From Actinernus sp. WN-2022 (Eukaryota > Cnidaria > Anthozoa > Actiniaria > Actinernidae), in the NCBI GenBank assembly GCA_030867875.1, contig JAOWCC010001589.1, positions 83,103,537 through 83,167,536 of the forward strand: a DNA stretch of 64,000 bases, written 5' to 3'. Under the pieces are notes generated by a model that was not told where the DNA came from, did no database searches, and was given only the letters and a program-made list of their open reading frames with translations. Every line of letters begins with the position of its first letter. Position 1 is the stretch's first letter. A program made the translations under genes and the position numbers. Positions 32,735-42,988 of the stretch are shown piece after piece.

Positions 32735-34957
32735 ATGGATCTAGAGAAGAAGAAAAAGAAGAAGAATCACACCGTAGTCCGGCGAAATTACGTTTATAAT
32801 GGCAACACGGCAATGATCACGACTCAGAACGACCACGTGGAAACCGCTACGGAGACTCCTCAAGCTTCTAACCAAGGGGAGGTCTTTACTTTTACGGTTT
32901 CTAGGGAGCGTTATCAGTTATGGTTGAAAGTGGTGAAGATGCGATATTGGTTGGATCTAGGAGAAAAGGATGATTTCGTAGTTAACTGGCAGGACGCTAA
33001 GGATGCGGTAGGACTGACGATCGAGCGGATTGTCAAAGTGTGCGAGATCAAGGCGGGACAATCGTTAGCCAACCCTCTTTTTACCCTGACCTTTTATGAA
33101 TCTAAACTGAAGGTCATGGTGCAGGGCTTGTTCCGAGATCATTGGGTATCGAAGGAATTTCCAATACTGAAGAAGACAATAGATCTTATCGTAGATGGAA
33201 TATCGCCAGCGGATGCTTACAAGGAATGTGCTGATGTAAATCTGCAATTATCTGAAGGTGATCTCGATTTATCTGATAATGAGTTGGATGAGGATCTCGA
33301 CATTAGTGATTCGTCAAGTGAAGTAGTTGAGGTTGAGCCGGTGAAAAAGCATAAAAGTAAGAGCGGGAAGGCGCCACCAGTAATTTCTTCATTCGCAACA
33401 CGCCGCTCATATGGCACATGTAAATCTATCAAACTTCAGGAAACTCAGTGGGAAGTGATATCTGAGAGAATGTTTAAGCTCGAAGATATAGTAGCGAAAC
33501 TGGAAAATGTCTCAGCATTCCAAAATCTTGAAGTTTTTTCAAATGAGGAACACGCGAACAAAATTGTTCACGACATTACCGAGGAGTTATATGCTAAATT
33601 TGATGATCTGAAAGTGAGCATGAAACATGAGCTTATAGTGATAAAGGAAAGTACTCAACAGGAGTTAAATAGCTGGCAGGACTCTGCGGCTAAACTTCAA
33701 ACCGAAAACAAGAAATTATCGGCAAAAGTAACAAGTTTACAGGACCAGCAAGCTAATCTAATACAGAAAATTAAGTTACAGGACAGTCATCATACTCTTT
33801 GTAAATCTAACGAAGAGAAACTGAATCAAGCCCTAAGCAACTGCGAGAGTTTGAATAATAAGTGTGAATTACTGGAAGAAAAAGTGGCACTGCTAGAGTC
33901 CAGCCTCATTGCTCAGGGTTCGCAGCCGAATATGGACCAATCATTGTCAGAACATAGTATATCTTCCAAGGGGATGAACGAGGAACAGCGTGCAATTCCA
34001 GTGGTTATTTCTAATTCCGAGGCAAACGTTGTTCGAACGCCATTACCAGTAACAAAGGAGCCGGCGACAAGAAATGAACAAACAAAATTCGACGTTGATA
34101 TTGTCATATTAATGGATTCAAATCGGAGATTTATCAATGACAAAGGTTTATTTCCAGGTCAGAAAACGGTTATATTGAAATGTGGCAATCTGGGGAGTGT
34201 CCATAACATCCTGTCAAACCCACGTTTTAATGCCCCCAAAATGCTGGTAATACATGTTGGCGTGAATGATGTCGAATCAACATCAGTGCTTGACATTTGT
34301 GAGGGTTTCCGACAGACTGTTGAGCTTGCAGAGGAGGTCTTTCCACTCACACAAGTATTTATTTCGGAGGTTACACCTAGGAGTGACTCTTTACAAGACC
34401 ATGTACAGGAAATTAATAATTTTCTGAAAACGAACTTTACCTACCCTTCCATTACAATTATTAAGCACGATAACCTTAACGACGAGTGTTTGTTTGACAA
34501 GAAACATTTGTCCAGGACGGTTGGGGTCAAACGACTCGTCTCAAACATCAGACGTGCGCTAGGTGCACAGTCACCGGTAAGAAGAGAACGCCAAACAAGA
34601 GTCTCTCGGTATGTAGCTAGCTCGGAAAATATGGAACGCATTCAAAGTCCACCTCAACAGCAACCAACTCCTACCGGTGCAAGGGCTCAAAATCAGGAGA
34701 GTGGTTGCAATGAGAACCTTATGAAACAGTTAATTCAACAACTAAAGGAAGTTTCATCAGTAATGATAAATACATTTCAGTCAACGAATGCTACTCCGCC
34801 TCCGCAAGCGTTTTACCACAACATGCCATTAAGACCAGATGCAACCTCGATGGATAGCACTACAAATTATACTCCTGTAGCATACCCAGCGTACAATTCA
34901 TGGCAAGTACCAGGCTATCAGTTATCAAGTGGACTTAATCATGTCCGCCCACATTAG
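32735..34957 (+). CDS. LINE ORF1 with coiled coil and SGNH esterase domain
   Basis: A 740-residue protein. The N-terminus is a lysine-rich run. Residues about 35-180 show no family I can name, then comes an acidic/serine patch (about 165-195). Residues 255-395 look like a coiled coil. From about 452 an SGNH (GDSL-type) hydrolase is visible: VILMDSNRR with the catalytic serine, HVGVNDV at 507-513 (the GxND block) and DKKHL at 588-592 (the DxxH block). The C-terminal 140 residues are Q/P-rich with no zinc knuckle. Esterase-bearing ORF1 proteins are known from the CR1 group of LINEs. They are thought to bind RNA or lipid, but the role is unsettled. The start at 32735 is the first in-frame ATG after the mini-ORF. 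Confidence 0.85.
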   Translation: MDLEKKKKKKNHTVVRRNYVYNGNTAMITTQNDHVETATETPQASNQGEVFTFTVSRERYQLWLKVVKMRYWLDLGEKDDFVVNWQDAKDAVGLTIERIVKVCEIKAGQSLANPLFTLTFYESKLKVMVQGLFRDHWVSKEFPILKKTIDLIVDGISPADAYKECADVNLQLSEGDLDLSDNELDEDLDISDSSSEVVEVEPVKKHKSKSGKAPPVISSFATRRSYGTCKSIKLQETQWEVISERMFKLEDIVAKLENVSAFQNLEVFSNEEHANKIVHDITEELYAKFDDLKVSMKHELIVIKESTQQELNSWQDSAAKLQTENKKLSAKVTSLQDQQANLIQKIKLQDSHHTLCKSNEEKLNQALSNCESLNNKCELLEEKVALLESSLIAQGSQPNMDQSLSEHSISSKGMNEEQRAIPVVISNSEANVVRTPLPVTKEPATRNEQTKFDVDIVILMDSNRRFINDKGLFPGQKTVILKCGNLGSVHNILSNPRFNAPKMLVIHVGVNDVESTSVLDICEGFRQTVELAEEVFPLTQVFISEVTPRSDSLQDHVQEINNFLKTNFTYPSITIIKHDNLNDECLFDKKHLSRTVGVKRLVSNIRRALGAQSPVRRERQTRVSRYVASSENMERIQSPPQQQPTPTGARAQNQESGCNENLMKQLIQQLKEVSSVMINTFQSTNATPPPQAFYHNMPLRPDATSMDSTTNYTPVAYPAYNSWQVPGYQLSSGLNHVRPH

Positions 34958-35022
34958 GTAAACTGTACCGATATGATAGTAGGTTAGTGGATAACACTGT
35001 TTTTCAAGTTTTAATTAACTTT

Positions 35023-35055
35023 TTTCTTTCCTCCGTGACGGAATTATATAGAGTT
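35023..35055. repeat. Right arm of inverted repeat bracketing ORF1
   Basis: TTTCTTTCCTCCGTGACGG followed by AATTATATAGAGTT, in the ORF1-ORF2 gap. It pairs with 32675-32706 over about 30 bases with a few mismatches. The core TCCGTGACGGA is itself nearly palindromic. Confidence 0.75.
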
Positions 35056-35090
35056 TATAGCTCATTTTGGTCTTTCATTACTTTCCATTC

Positions 35091-38000
35091 ATGAAATTCA
35101 AAACGACTTTAACATTTTGTTCATTTAACGTCGAGGGCCTTGTTGGAAAGCTAGAAGACCCGCATTTCATTAATGTAATTTCAACATTTGATTTTGTAGT
35201 TCTCCTTGAGACTTGGCTGCCTAACAATTATCAAGTACAAATTCCTGGTTTTCATAGTTTCTCTCAAACCAGAACAAAGCACCCAAAAGCTAAGCGATAC
35301 TCAGGTGGAATTACAGTTTTAGTTAAAGACTCGCTTAGGAAAGGAGTAAAATTTCTTTCTAAGGATAATGATTTTTTTTTATGGTGTAAGCTTGACAAAA
35401 GTTTCTTTCACTTAAATAACGACATTTTTATTTGTGCAGCATACATTCCACCTCAAAATTCTAGTCGTTTTTCATTGAAACAAAACGACGACCCTTTTGA
35501 TATCTTGCAGAAGCAATTGCTCGATTTTGAATCTAAGGGGGATATTATACTTTGTGGCGACTTCAATGCGAGAACAGGGACTTTACATGATTTTACAGAG
35601 GCTACACCAAATATTTTATTTCCCCTTCCTTTTAGCGATAACGTTTCTCCACCTGCAAGTAGAAATAATCGCGATACTCATATCTCTAGGTTCGGCAGGG
35701 CTTTGATTGAAACCTGTGTTGCTTTTAAACTGAACGTCTTGAACGGGAGAACAACAGGGGACCACTCAGGTCAATTTACTTGTTTCACAACCAATGGCAC
35801 CAGTGTGATTGATTATGCTATAGTGAGTGAAAGCCTTTTGTCGGAAATCCCGGTCTTTACGGTTAATCCCCCGAGTTTTAATTCATGTCATGCCCCGATT
35901 TCCTTCGTTTTAAAACTAACCAAGTTGAGAACAAGTGTTACCTATTCTAGTTTAAATCCTTTTCCATTGGCCTTTAGGTGGGATACAAGCTCTAAAGATA
36001 ACTTTTCAACTATTCTCCAATCTCAGGAAATCTTGAATAAGTTCGGGTCTCTTAGGTGTAATTTGGATTCACAAAAGGCAGACCCGGAGAAATGTGTCTT
36101 AGAATTTACAGAAATAATTATCGGTGCAGCTAGGTGTTCTCTCGCAGTGAGGAAACACGGCAGAAATAAGAAAACCAATAGACCTAAACCCCAGAAATGG
36201 TATGACAAGTCATGCTGGGAATTAAAGAAAGAAATAATCAACATTAGTAAATTATTGTTGAAACACCCCACTTGTCCCTGGTTGAGGAGTAAATTCCATA
36301 CTCTTAAGAAATCGTATAAGAAGTTAACGAAGTACAAAAAGAACGAATTCAAGAATGATATATTAAACCAAATTCAATTGCTTGAATCTAACAATCCAAA
36401 AGAATACTGGAATTTAGTTAATTCTCTACGGTCATCTAAGGATCAACAAAAGACCAAAACATCTACGATAGAAGCGGAAGAGTGGTTTTCCTATTTCAAA
36501 AATCTAAACAGTTCTGCAGACACTAGTAATAATCTTTTCGACCGCGGGGTAGATGCATTTGTATCTAACATGGAGTCTTTCGTACCCCAGTTTGTCGAAA
36601 TTCTTGATAAGCCTTTTACTGCGGATGAACTAATTAAACTTAGTCGAAAACTGAAAAACAATAAAGCATCCGGTCTAGATTCCATTAGTAATGAAATGAT
36701 AAAGTGCTGTATCGACTCTCATCCAGATTTAATTGTTAAATTGTTTAATTTGGTTTTCCAATCGAATCGTTTCCCTCGATGCTGGAATGATGGTTGTATT
36801 TCACCAATCTTTAAATCTGGAGTTGTTGATGACCCCGATAATTACCGGGGTATTACGGTTAATAGTTGTCTTGGAAAATTCCTAACTCTGGCTCTAAATT
36901 CTAGACTATCTCAATATTTAGAAGCTAATGGCATTATTAAACCAAATCAAATCGGTTTTCGTAAATCTTACAGAACGGCAGATCACATTTTCGTTCTTAA
37001 AACAATTTTAGACGAATACTTTCAGCAGGGTAAGAAGGTGTATGTGTGTTTTGTCGACTTTCGTAAAGCGTATGATTCGGTTTGGAGAAATGGATTGTTC
37101 TACAAATTAATCGAAATTGGAATTAGCAAGAAATTTCTCGCCATCATTGTTGATATGTATAGACAAATTAAAGCATGTGTCAAAACTGATGATGGTTTGA
37201 CTATTTTTTTCCAATCACTTGTGGGGGTGAAACAAGGATGTAATTTAAGTCCCAATTTATTTAATATTTTTATAAATGATATACCTGATATTTTCTCTAA
37301 AAAATGTGAGCCAGTAGTCTTGGAAAATTTAAGGATAAACTGCCTTATGTATGCAGATGATTTACTATTGTTATCAGAGAGTGAAGAGGGTCTACAATCC
37401 TGTTTGGATAAATTACATACGTATAGTCAAAAATGGAAACTCCAAGTGAACTTAAAGAAAACGAAGACTATGCTTTTTAACAAGTCAGGACGAAAAACAG
37501 CTATTGCATGTACTTTTGGTGGAACTAATGTGTCCATGACCTCTTCGTACACCTATCTTGGTACTGTTTTGACTCCCTCCGGTTCTTTTAATGCAAATCA
37601 GTCACACTTATACAATAAAGGATTAAGGGCTCTGTTCAGTCTGCTGAAAGTTTTTCATCCACGTTTTGGAACTTCTCTGAAAGTCTTCCTGAAATTATAT
37701 AACGCTTTGATCCGGTCCATTTTGACGTATAATTGTGAAATATGGGGAGCATATACAAAGCGTCATAGTTCAATTATCTCATTTAAAGAGAAATTGTTTT
37801 ATTCTGAGTTAATTTGCGAGAAGCTTAATCTGAAAATGTATAAAATGTTATTAGGAGTCAATTGCAAGACAACTAACTCAGCTGTAAGGTCTGAACTCGG
37901 AGTATTGCCCATGCATGTCTTTATCTACGACGTAGTACTCAAATACTTTGTTCACCTACTTGAACATAACGATAACCCTTTCCTGACGAGCGCCCTAAAA

Positions 38001-38636
38001 GTCTCTTGTAATTTGAGCAAGAAGGGAGGTTGGTCTTGGTTTAGTCTTGTTTCATACTTACTGAAATTAGGTGATTTCAAATTAAATAACAATCTTGTTA
38101 TTATACCAAATTTTGATTTCAAATCAATATGTAAGATGGTTACCCGAAAAATAAAACAAATATATAAAGATAGATGGAATGAAGAGAGAGAGGAAATAAT
38201 CCATGGTCATAAAAACTCGAAATTGGAATTACATGCAGAAGTCAAAAGTGATTACTTTTTTGAGAGTTATCTGAATAAAATACATGATTTTGAAACCCGT
38301 AGAGCTGTGACTAAATTGAGATTATCGGCTCATCATTTTCCAATTGAACGTGGTCGTTATTTACGCATACCAAGAGATAAAAGGATTTGTACGGTTTGTG
38401 ATTCGAATGAAGTTGGCGATGAATTCCACTATCTTCTCAAATGCGGAAATCACAATATAGCACAAGCTCGGACCTTATTCTTGAACAAATTATACGACCA
38501 AAATCCTTCCTTCTCTTCATTCGATCTTTCTTCGCTATTTTACTATGTGATCTCAATGAAAGATCAGAATATTATAAAGCTAAGCAGCATCTATATAAAA
38601 CAAGTTATAGATTTATACGATGAAATTGCAAATTAG
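35091..38636 (+). CDS. LINE ORF2: AP endonuclease and reverse transcriptase
   Basis: From the ATG at 35091 the protein has 1,181 residues with no stop. The endonuclease occupies about residues 1-235: SFNVEGL, LLETWLP (E40), CGDFNARTG (D157) and SCHAPISF. The RT covers about 515-800: NNKASGLDSISNEMIKCC, NYRGITVNS, motif A VDFRKAYDSVW (D656), motif B GVKQGCNLSPNLFNIFINDI and motif C LMYADDLLLL (Y754). The C-terminus carries a zinc-like CTVCDSNEVGDEFHYLLKC near 1100. The enzyme nicks target DNA and copies its own RNA there. All catalytic residues I can check are present. No RNase H was seen. The clade is not fixed beyond the CR1/jockey side of LINEs. Confidence 0.95.
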   Translation: MKFKTTLTFCSFNVEGLVGKLEDPHFINVISTFDFVVLLETWLPNNYQVQIPGFHSFSQTRTKHPKAKRYSGGITVLVKDSLRKGVKFLSKDNDFFLWCKLDKSFFHLNNDIFICAAYIPPQNSSRFSLKQNDDPFDILQKQLLDFESKGDIILCGDFNARTGTLHDFTEATPNILFPLPFSDNVSPPASRNNRDTHISRFGRALIETCVAFKLNVLNGRTTGDHSGQFTCFTTNGTSVIDYAIVSESLLSEIPVFTVNPPSFNSCHAPISFVLKLTKLRTSVTYSSLNPFPLAFRWDTSSKDNFSTILQSQEILNKFGSLRCNLDSQKADPEKCVLEFTEIIIGAARCSLAVRKHGRNKKTNRPKPQKWYDKSCWELKKEIINISKLLLKHPTCPWLRSKFHTLKKSYKKLTKYKKNEFKNDILNQIQLLESNNPKEYWNLVNSLRSSKDQQKTKTSTIEAEEWFSYFKNLNSSADTSNNLFDRGVDAFVSNMESFVPQFVEILDKPFTADELIKLSRKLKNNKASGLDSISNEMIKCCIDSHPDLIVKLFNLVFQSNRFPRCWNDGCISPIFKSGVVDDPDNYRGITVNSCLGKFLTLALNSRLSQYLEANGIIKPNQIGFRKSYRTADHIFVLKTILDEYFQQGKKVYVCFVDFRKAYDSVWRNGLFYKLIEIGISKKFLAIIVDMYRQIKACVKTDDGLTIFFQSLVGVKQGCNLSPNLFNIFINDIPDIFSKKCEPVVLENLRINCLMYADDLLLLSESEEGLQSCLDKLHTYSQKWKLQVNLKKTKTMLFNKSGRKTAIACTFGGTNVSMTSSYTYLGTVLTPSGSFNANQSHLYNKGLRALFSLLKVFHPRFGTSLKVFLKLYNALIRSILTYNCEIWGAYTKRHSSIISFKEKLFYSELICEKLNLKMYKMLLGVNCKTTNSAVRSELGVLPMHVFIYDVVLKYFVHLLEHNDNPFLTSALKVSCNLSKKGGWSWFSLVSYLLKLGDFKLNNNLVIIPNFDFKSICKMVTRKIKQIYKDRWNEEREEIIHGHKNSKLELHAEVKSDYFFESYLNKIHDFETRRAVTKLRLSAHHFPIERGRYLRIPRDKRICTVCDSNEVGDEFHYLLKCGNHNIAQARTLFLNKLYDQNPSFSSFDLSSLFYYVISMKDQNIIKLSSIYIKQVIDLYDEIAN

Positions 38637-38857
38637 CCTATTACATATTTACTTTTTATTATTACTTTATTTGATTTATTTTTCCTCCACTTATGCTTAT
38701 TGGATGTACACTGATGTACTTTTGTCTCAAAGTGCCAATAAAGATATATTGTATTGTATGGAGCCTGTATTTTATAACTGTCACAACAATTGTTTATTTT
38801 GCAATCAATGTAATTACGAAAACATTGCTAAAGTGTATATAATATTCTATCAAAACT

Positions 38858-38926
38858 ACGGAAGCCTAGAAGGGACATTCAGTCCGAGAGCATTAGCGAA
38901 ATGAATGTCCCTTCTAAGCTTCCGTA
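38858..38926. mobile_element. 69-bp hairpin MITE
   Basis: Arms ACGGAAGCCTAGAAGGGACA and the inverse ending in CTTCCGTA, loop about 20 bases. Both flanks read CAAAACT (38851-38857, 38927-38933), a 6-7 bp target-site duplication. It is a very small complete element just downstream of the LINE. Confidence 0.8.
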
Positions 38927-38946
38927 CAAAACTGTAAATTTGATTA

Positions 38947-39013
38947 ATTTGACCCTGACTCGCTGACTCGCACCCTGACTCGCTGACTCGCACCCTGACT
39001 CGCTGACTCGCAC
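38947..39013. repeat. GAGTCAGC minisatellite, inverted copy
   Basis: About three units of CTGACTCGCTGACTCGCACC, the reverse complement of the array at 29936-30045, sharing its GCACTTT flank. Confidence 0.9.
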
Positions 39014-39363
39014 TTTGTCATGACCCATGATGACCATGCACAACAGAATTCAACGAAGCTCTCACGGTTATTAATGAACACTCGTACGATGAAATTGTAT
39101 CATAATATAGTACGTAAATCTCTTTCCTCTTACTCTAAAGTCTATCGCTCTCGTCTCCGGGTTGTATCAATAATAGGAAGCTTTAGATTCGAGTACGAGT
39201 ACGACTTTTAGACTCAAAATATGTCGCAATATGTCGCAATAAAGTACACATCTTCCACATTTTTCTGCCAAACAATGCAGCAGACACGAGAACAAGCCGC
39301 TAAGAGTATTTGTTTGTTCATATATGTTTTTAAAGTGTTCGTCGATTCTCGTTGTCGTACCGC

Positions 39364-39715
39364 TTAAAGTGCCTATGAACAAAAAATATATATTTTAGAT
39401 ATCAATTCTAAATCAAGTGAATAGAAGAATGGTTTTGAATGGGCGTTTCTACTGATATAAGAAAACAAATTTCTAAAATCATTTAATTTCAACCATGGGT
39501 TACTGATAATTTGAAAAAATTGCTTAATTGTAACAAACAAATGTTGTATAATAATTGATGCCTCCCCTGACGTCATGTAATTAGCATTTTGGATATTAAA
39601 ACCTCCTTAACTCAGAGGCACAGCATTCAAAGCAAAATATATTTTACCATTCTACTATTCACTTGATTTAGAATTGATATCTAAAATAAACATTTATTGT
39701 TCATGGGCACTTTAA
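39364..39715. mobile_element. MITE with TTAAAGTGCC termini
   Basis: About 70-bp terminal inverted repeats begin TTAAAGTGCCTATGAACAA and share TAGATATCAATTCTAAATC. TTAA at both ends may be the target duplication with AGTGCC as the true terminus. The relative at 54476-55185 has the same first ten bases. Confidence 0.8.
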
Positions 39716-39716
39716 A

Positions 39717-40284
39717 TACGGTGGCCCACAAGTGCAAAACAAAACTTTTGTCTGAAATCAAAACACTTTTTCAGAAAACAATAATAGTAAACATGATCTA
39801 ACACTACTAGTACTGGCAGCCATTTTTCCACTCGAAAAATGGAGGAAACGGCACGTAAGCCCCATCAGCCCTCGCGGATTTTCGATCCGGGAACTCGCCC
39901 AAAAGAAAGTTTTGTATTGAAAGAAAAAGATTTCGATTCACAAATATTTCGAATAAATTAATTGTGTTTGATTAAAAAGATGCATATAATTATTAAATGG
40001 TGTTTTTAAAAATAATGATTTGTTTTGGATAAAAGTGATCATGTTTTAAAAAGAGATTTTTGTTTTCTAAAAACGTTTTGTTTCGTGAGAAAATATTTTG
40101 TTTTGAATCAAATAGTTTTCGTTTTTGAAAAAATGTTTTGTTTTCTAAAAATGTTTTTTGTTTTCAAAGAAAATATTTTGTTTTGGATAAAAGTGTTTTG
40201 CTTTGAACGAGATATTATCGTTTTCTGAAAAAGTGTTTTGATTTCAGACAAAAGAGTTTTGTTTTGCACTTGTGGGCCACCGTA
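39717..40284. mobile_element. MITE with TACGGTGGCCCAC termini, nested at the edge of the previous one
   Basis: Roughly 70-bp terminal inverted repeats: TACGGTGGCCCACAAGTGCA, then AAACAAAACTTTTGTCTG, and the inverse at 40216-40284. CTTTAAA on both sides (39710-39716, 40285-40291) is a target duplication taken from the end of the MITE at 39364-39715. The interior is a T-rich near-repeat (GTTTTCTAAAAA, about 27-30 bp) that yields a spurious ORF. Confidence 0.8.
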
Positions 40285-40291
40285 CTTTAAA

Positions 40292-42016
40292 GCTCCCGGA
40301 TACCTTCAGGGTGCGTTTCCAGTCTAAATTATGTAGCGCCTCGAGGAAACATCGTAGATAAATCATTCATGTGTCATTTTAAAGCTTATAAAATTGGCTA
40401 CAAGAATACATAAAACGTTTTGAGTTCTTTGAAAATCTCGAATTTTCCGCCATCCCGTTTCTCCGATCTAGTGAGATGGCTTTCAGAAGCTCCGACTCCA
40501 AAAATATTTAAAATTTTAAAAATCTGTTTGCTTTGTCGTATTTCAGAGGAATCGTATTACGAAACCCGTGTCGGGGAATTTCAAAATTCGATTTAGTTCA
40601 AAAGTTATCATGCTTTCCGTGAAAAGGCGAAAAATAATCCGAGTAGATATGCGGGAAACGTCGTCAAGAGCTCTTTTTTTAGAATTTCCCAATTCCCCGA
40701 CATGATTTTACAGTTGAGATATCAATTGACATTTTGTGAAAATTTCGCACAAATCGAATAAATTTCTCTTGAGTGGGAGCTTTTTTAAAACTCTATTTTG
40801 ATTGAAAATCGAAAGCGAGAAAATAGCATTTCAAAAAATATACCCGTCTGTCGTGCATGAATCTGAAGCCCCGCCTCTCCAACAATTAGCAAGCTCTTGG
40901 CCAATCATTTCTCATCACAGTTTAACTATCTGTCAAGATTTCCCGCCAATGTTGATTTCCGATCAAAGCTACGCGCCGCATCGAGAAAATGTTTTGTGTG
41001 TGTGACTTGAAAAATGGTAGCGGTAAGAGTCGGCTGGTTTCCCAGGCTAGAAAAATGGGAAAGACAAAAAGACCTCGAGGGGCAAAGGCAAGGTGAACAC
41101 CTATAGAGACGCCTTGAATGCCAGCACAGTTGTAGAGGAGACAGCGACTTGCACTGGCGTCTGAAACAGCACGGCAATAGCGAGATCGTGGTTCAACCGA
41201 TTCAGGGTCACCGTCGGACTACGTTTCCATCTAAGCTTTCTTGGAAACAAATATTCTCTCGGCTGGCTCTTATCAATTCTTCTTTATGTTCAGATGTGGA
41301 CCACTCGGCACTCTGTCTGAAAGTGAAAATACGAACGCTCGTCGGGTTGGCTTTGTAATTGTAGTGTATGCATTGTTTGGCATCGTGTTGCTTTACTTTT
41401 TTCTTTGTTTTTCAAGCAAAGGGCATCCTGCTTGCTTTTTGTAAGATATAAGGCCAACAACCAATGGAATTGTGGAATCGTGTGTGGAAAAACTTTTTTC
41501 ATTAAACGTAAACATTGGTATGAAATGAATTCACCATACCGTCGTTACGGGCGAGTGAGCACTTGTCATGTGTTTATTGATCTGCTGTCAATCAAAAAGT
41601 ACCTTTTACTTCCGGTTAAAAACTTCCTTTTGGTATATCTCCGTTAATATTAATTTTTTTTGAACGGAGTTTTTGGTATACAAGACACTACTACTAAAAC
41701 TACATTTCTGTGCGAAAAAAATATTTTCCCATCTTTTTCGTTTTGAAGGTATCCGGTAACCTTAAGCCAGTTTTCCGGAAAACACTGCGACACTACGACG
41801 GTGCTTATTGGCTCATGTGCAAAACTGGTTTGTACGAATGACATTCATGATTGGTTGAATTACAAAAACTAGTCAAACCCATGGGTAGGATAATCCGCGC
41901 GTTCGCTCGTTCGCTAATGCTCACTCGCTTGTCAGCAATTAGACTGCCCTCTCTTACTTTATGCTCTGTTGTTTAAAGTAATATATACCGAAGAAAGGAC
42001 AACTGAATATCTTTAC
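40292..42016. other. Intron or downstream region, weak repeat signals
   Basis: CCGGATACCTTCA near 40297 and its inverse TGAAGGTATCCGG near 41747 could be ends of a large element, though they match over only about 13 bases. A piece of the dispersed repeat (GTAAGAGTCGGCTGGTTTCC) lies at 41025-41059. The last exon of the ependymin-related gene is expected below 42017 on the minus strand but I could not identify it. Confidence 0.35.
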
Positions 42017-42104
42017 CTGGAGTAGGCAATCCAGGCTTTTGGGGAAACAGTGATGGCACTGGTAAAGACACATTCGCTAGCGGTCACTGTCCCGAGATAT
42101 GTAA
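42017..42104 (-). CDS. Ependymin-related protein, later exon (88 bp)
   Basis: On the minus strand TTTTTCCATTTCAG precedes the exon and GTAAAGAT follows it, a clean acceptor/donor pair. In the phase set by the previous exon it reads TYLGTVTASECVFTSAITVS then PKAWIAYS. The Y-x-x-x-VT-x-x-x-C pattern fits the C-terminal part of ependymin-related proteins, where this cysteine forms a disulphide. It starts with two bases that complete an isoleucine codon and ends in phase 2, so at least one more exon is needed. Confidence 0.6.
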
Positions 42105-42158
42105 CTGAAATGGAAAAAGGTATAATCAAGAGATTAGCGAGTTACAAAATGTTACTTT

Positions 42159-42210
42159 AGCCCGGTTTACACGACAAGCATTTTAGGCACGGCACTCCCA
42201 TGATTTTGGT
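42159..42210. repeat. Solo relic of the 20-bp minisatellite and its flank, inverted
   Basis: CCCGGTTTACACGACAAGCA, then TTTTAGGCACGGCACTCC, is the inverse of the right edge of the copy-2 array (near 61130-61185). Here only one unit is present. Confidence 0.6.
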
Positions 42211-42988
42211 ACGCGTGACAGAAATTATCGGCACGGTATACCCTAAAGTATTTTTGTCTTGTAAATGGAATGTTCCAGGAATAGTCAATCAGGCATGCAA
42301 CCAGGCAATCTTGCATGATACCACGTTGCGGGCCTCTGTATATATACGTTTACTACGCATACTGGCTGCAGCAAAGAACTGATTAGATTAGACCGACACT
42401 AGCTTTTGTTGGACACAGAACTGATTCTGCTTCCGTTAGGCCCTTCCCTTGGTTCTTTGCGCTTCCTCTGATCCTTCCCGTTGTCCTTTGCTCTCTAATT
42501 TCCAAAAAGAACCTGGGTGCGAGGCAGGAACTGATTAATAAAAAAGATCAGATACTGATGTTTTTAATGATTAATCAGTTCAGTCACGAGCCCATTAAAT
42601 GGGCTCCTGGTTCAGTATCCAACAAACACTAAGCCAGTGTCTCCCCTTGAGGGAAGTCTCAGTGACCTCCCCTCCACTAGCCACGCATGCAACGTTTGTT
42701 ACGGCATTTTAAAATGCTCAAAGATCTTAGCCCAATAACCATTACGTCCATTACCCTGTGTAGAACTTCATTTTAGCATTGCCAGTTAAATAATAGTTAT
42801 TGAAAGGTACCCAAGCCTTAGCCTTGCATCAGAGTAAATGGAATTGACCGTGCACTGATACAAAGCAAGTTGCATGGCACTACGCAACACACGCTACGAC
42901 GTAGCTAGCCGTCTAACACGGATGCTTTCATCTTATTACCCTTGGAGTGACAACCATGTACAGCTGTTTCGTCCTTGTTAGGACTCAT

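Larger units (their letters stand above)
32600..38765 (+). mobile_element. Apparently intact two-ORF non-LTR retrotransposon
   Basis: Two long uninterrupted ORFs in the same direction, ORF1 (740 codons) and ORF2 (1,181 codons from its ATG), are separated by 133 bases. The 3' end has an AATAAA signal near 38738, then TATTGTATTG units, as in LINEs that end in short repeats. The 5' boundary is uncertain (TATCGGG repeats near 32606). It contrasts with every other LINE in the window, all of which are truncated and broken, so it is likely a young insertion. No target-site duplication was found. Confidence 0.85.

Noticed and set aside
40025..40228. 67-codon ORF rich in F, C and V
   Set aside because: Lies in the T-rich interior repeat of the MITE at 39717-40284.
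40297..41765. Large transposon bounded by CCGGATACCTTCA
   Set aside because: The inverted match is only about 13 bases, and no duplication or transposase was found.
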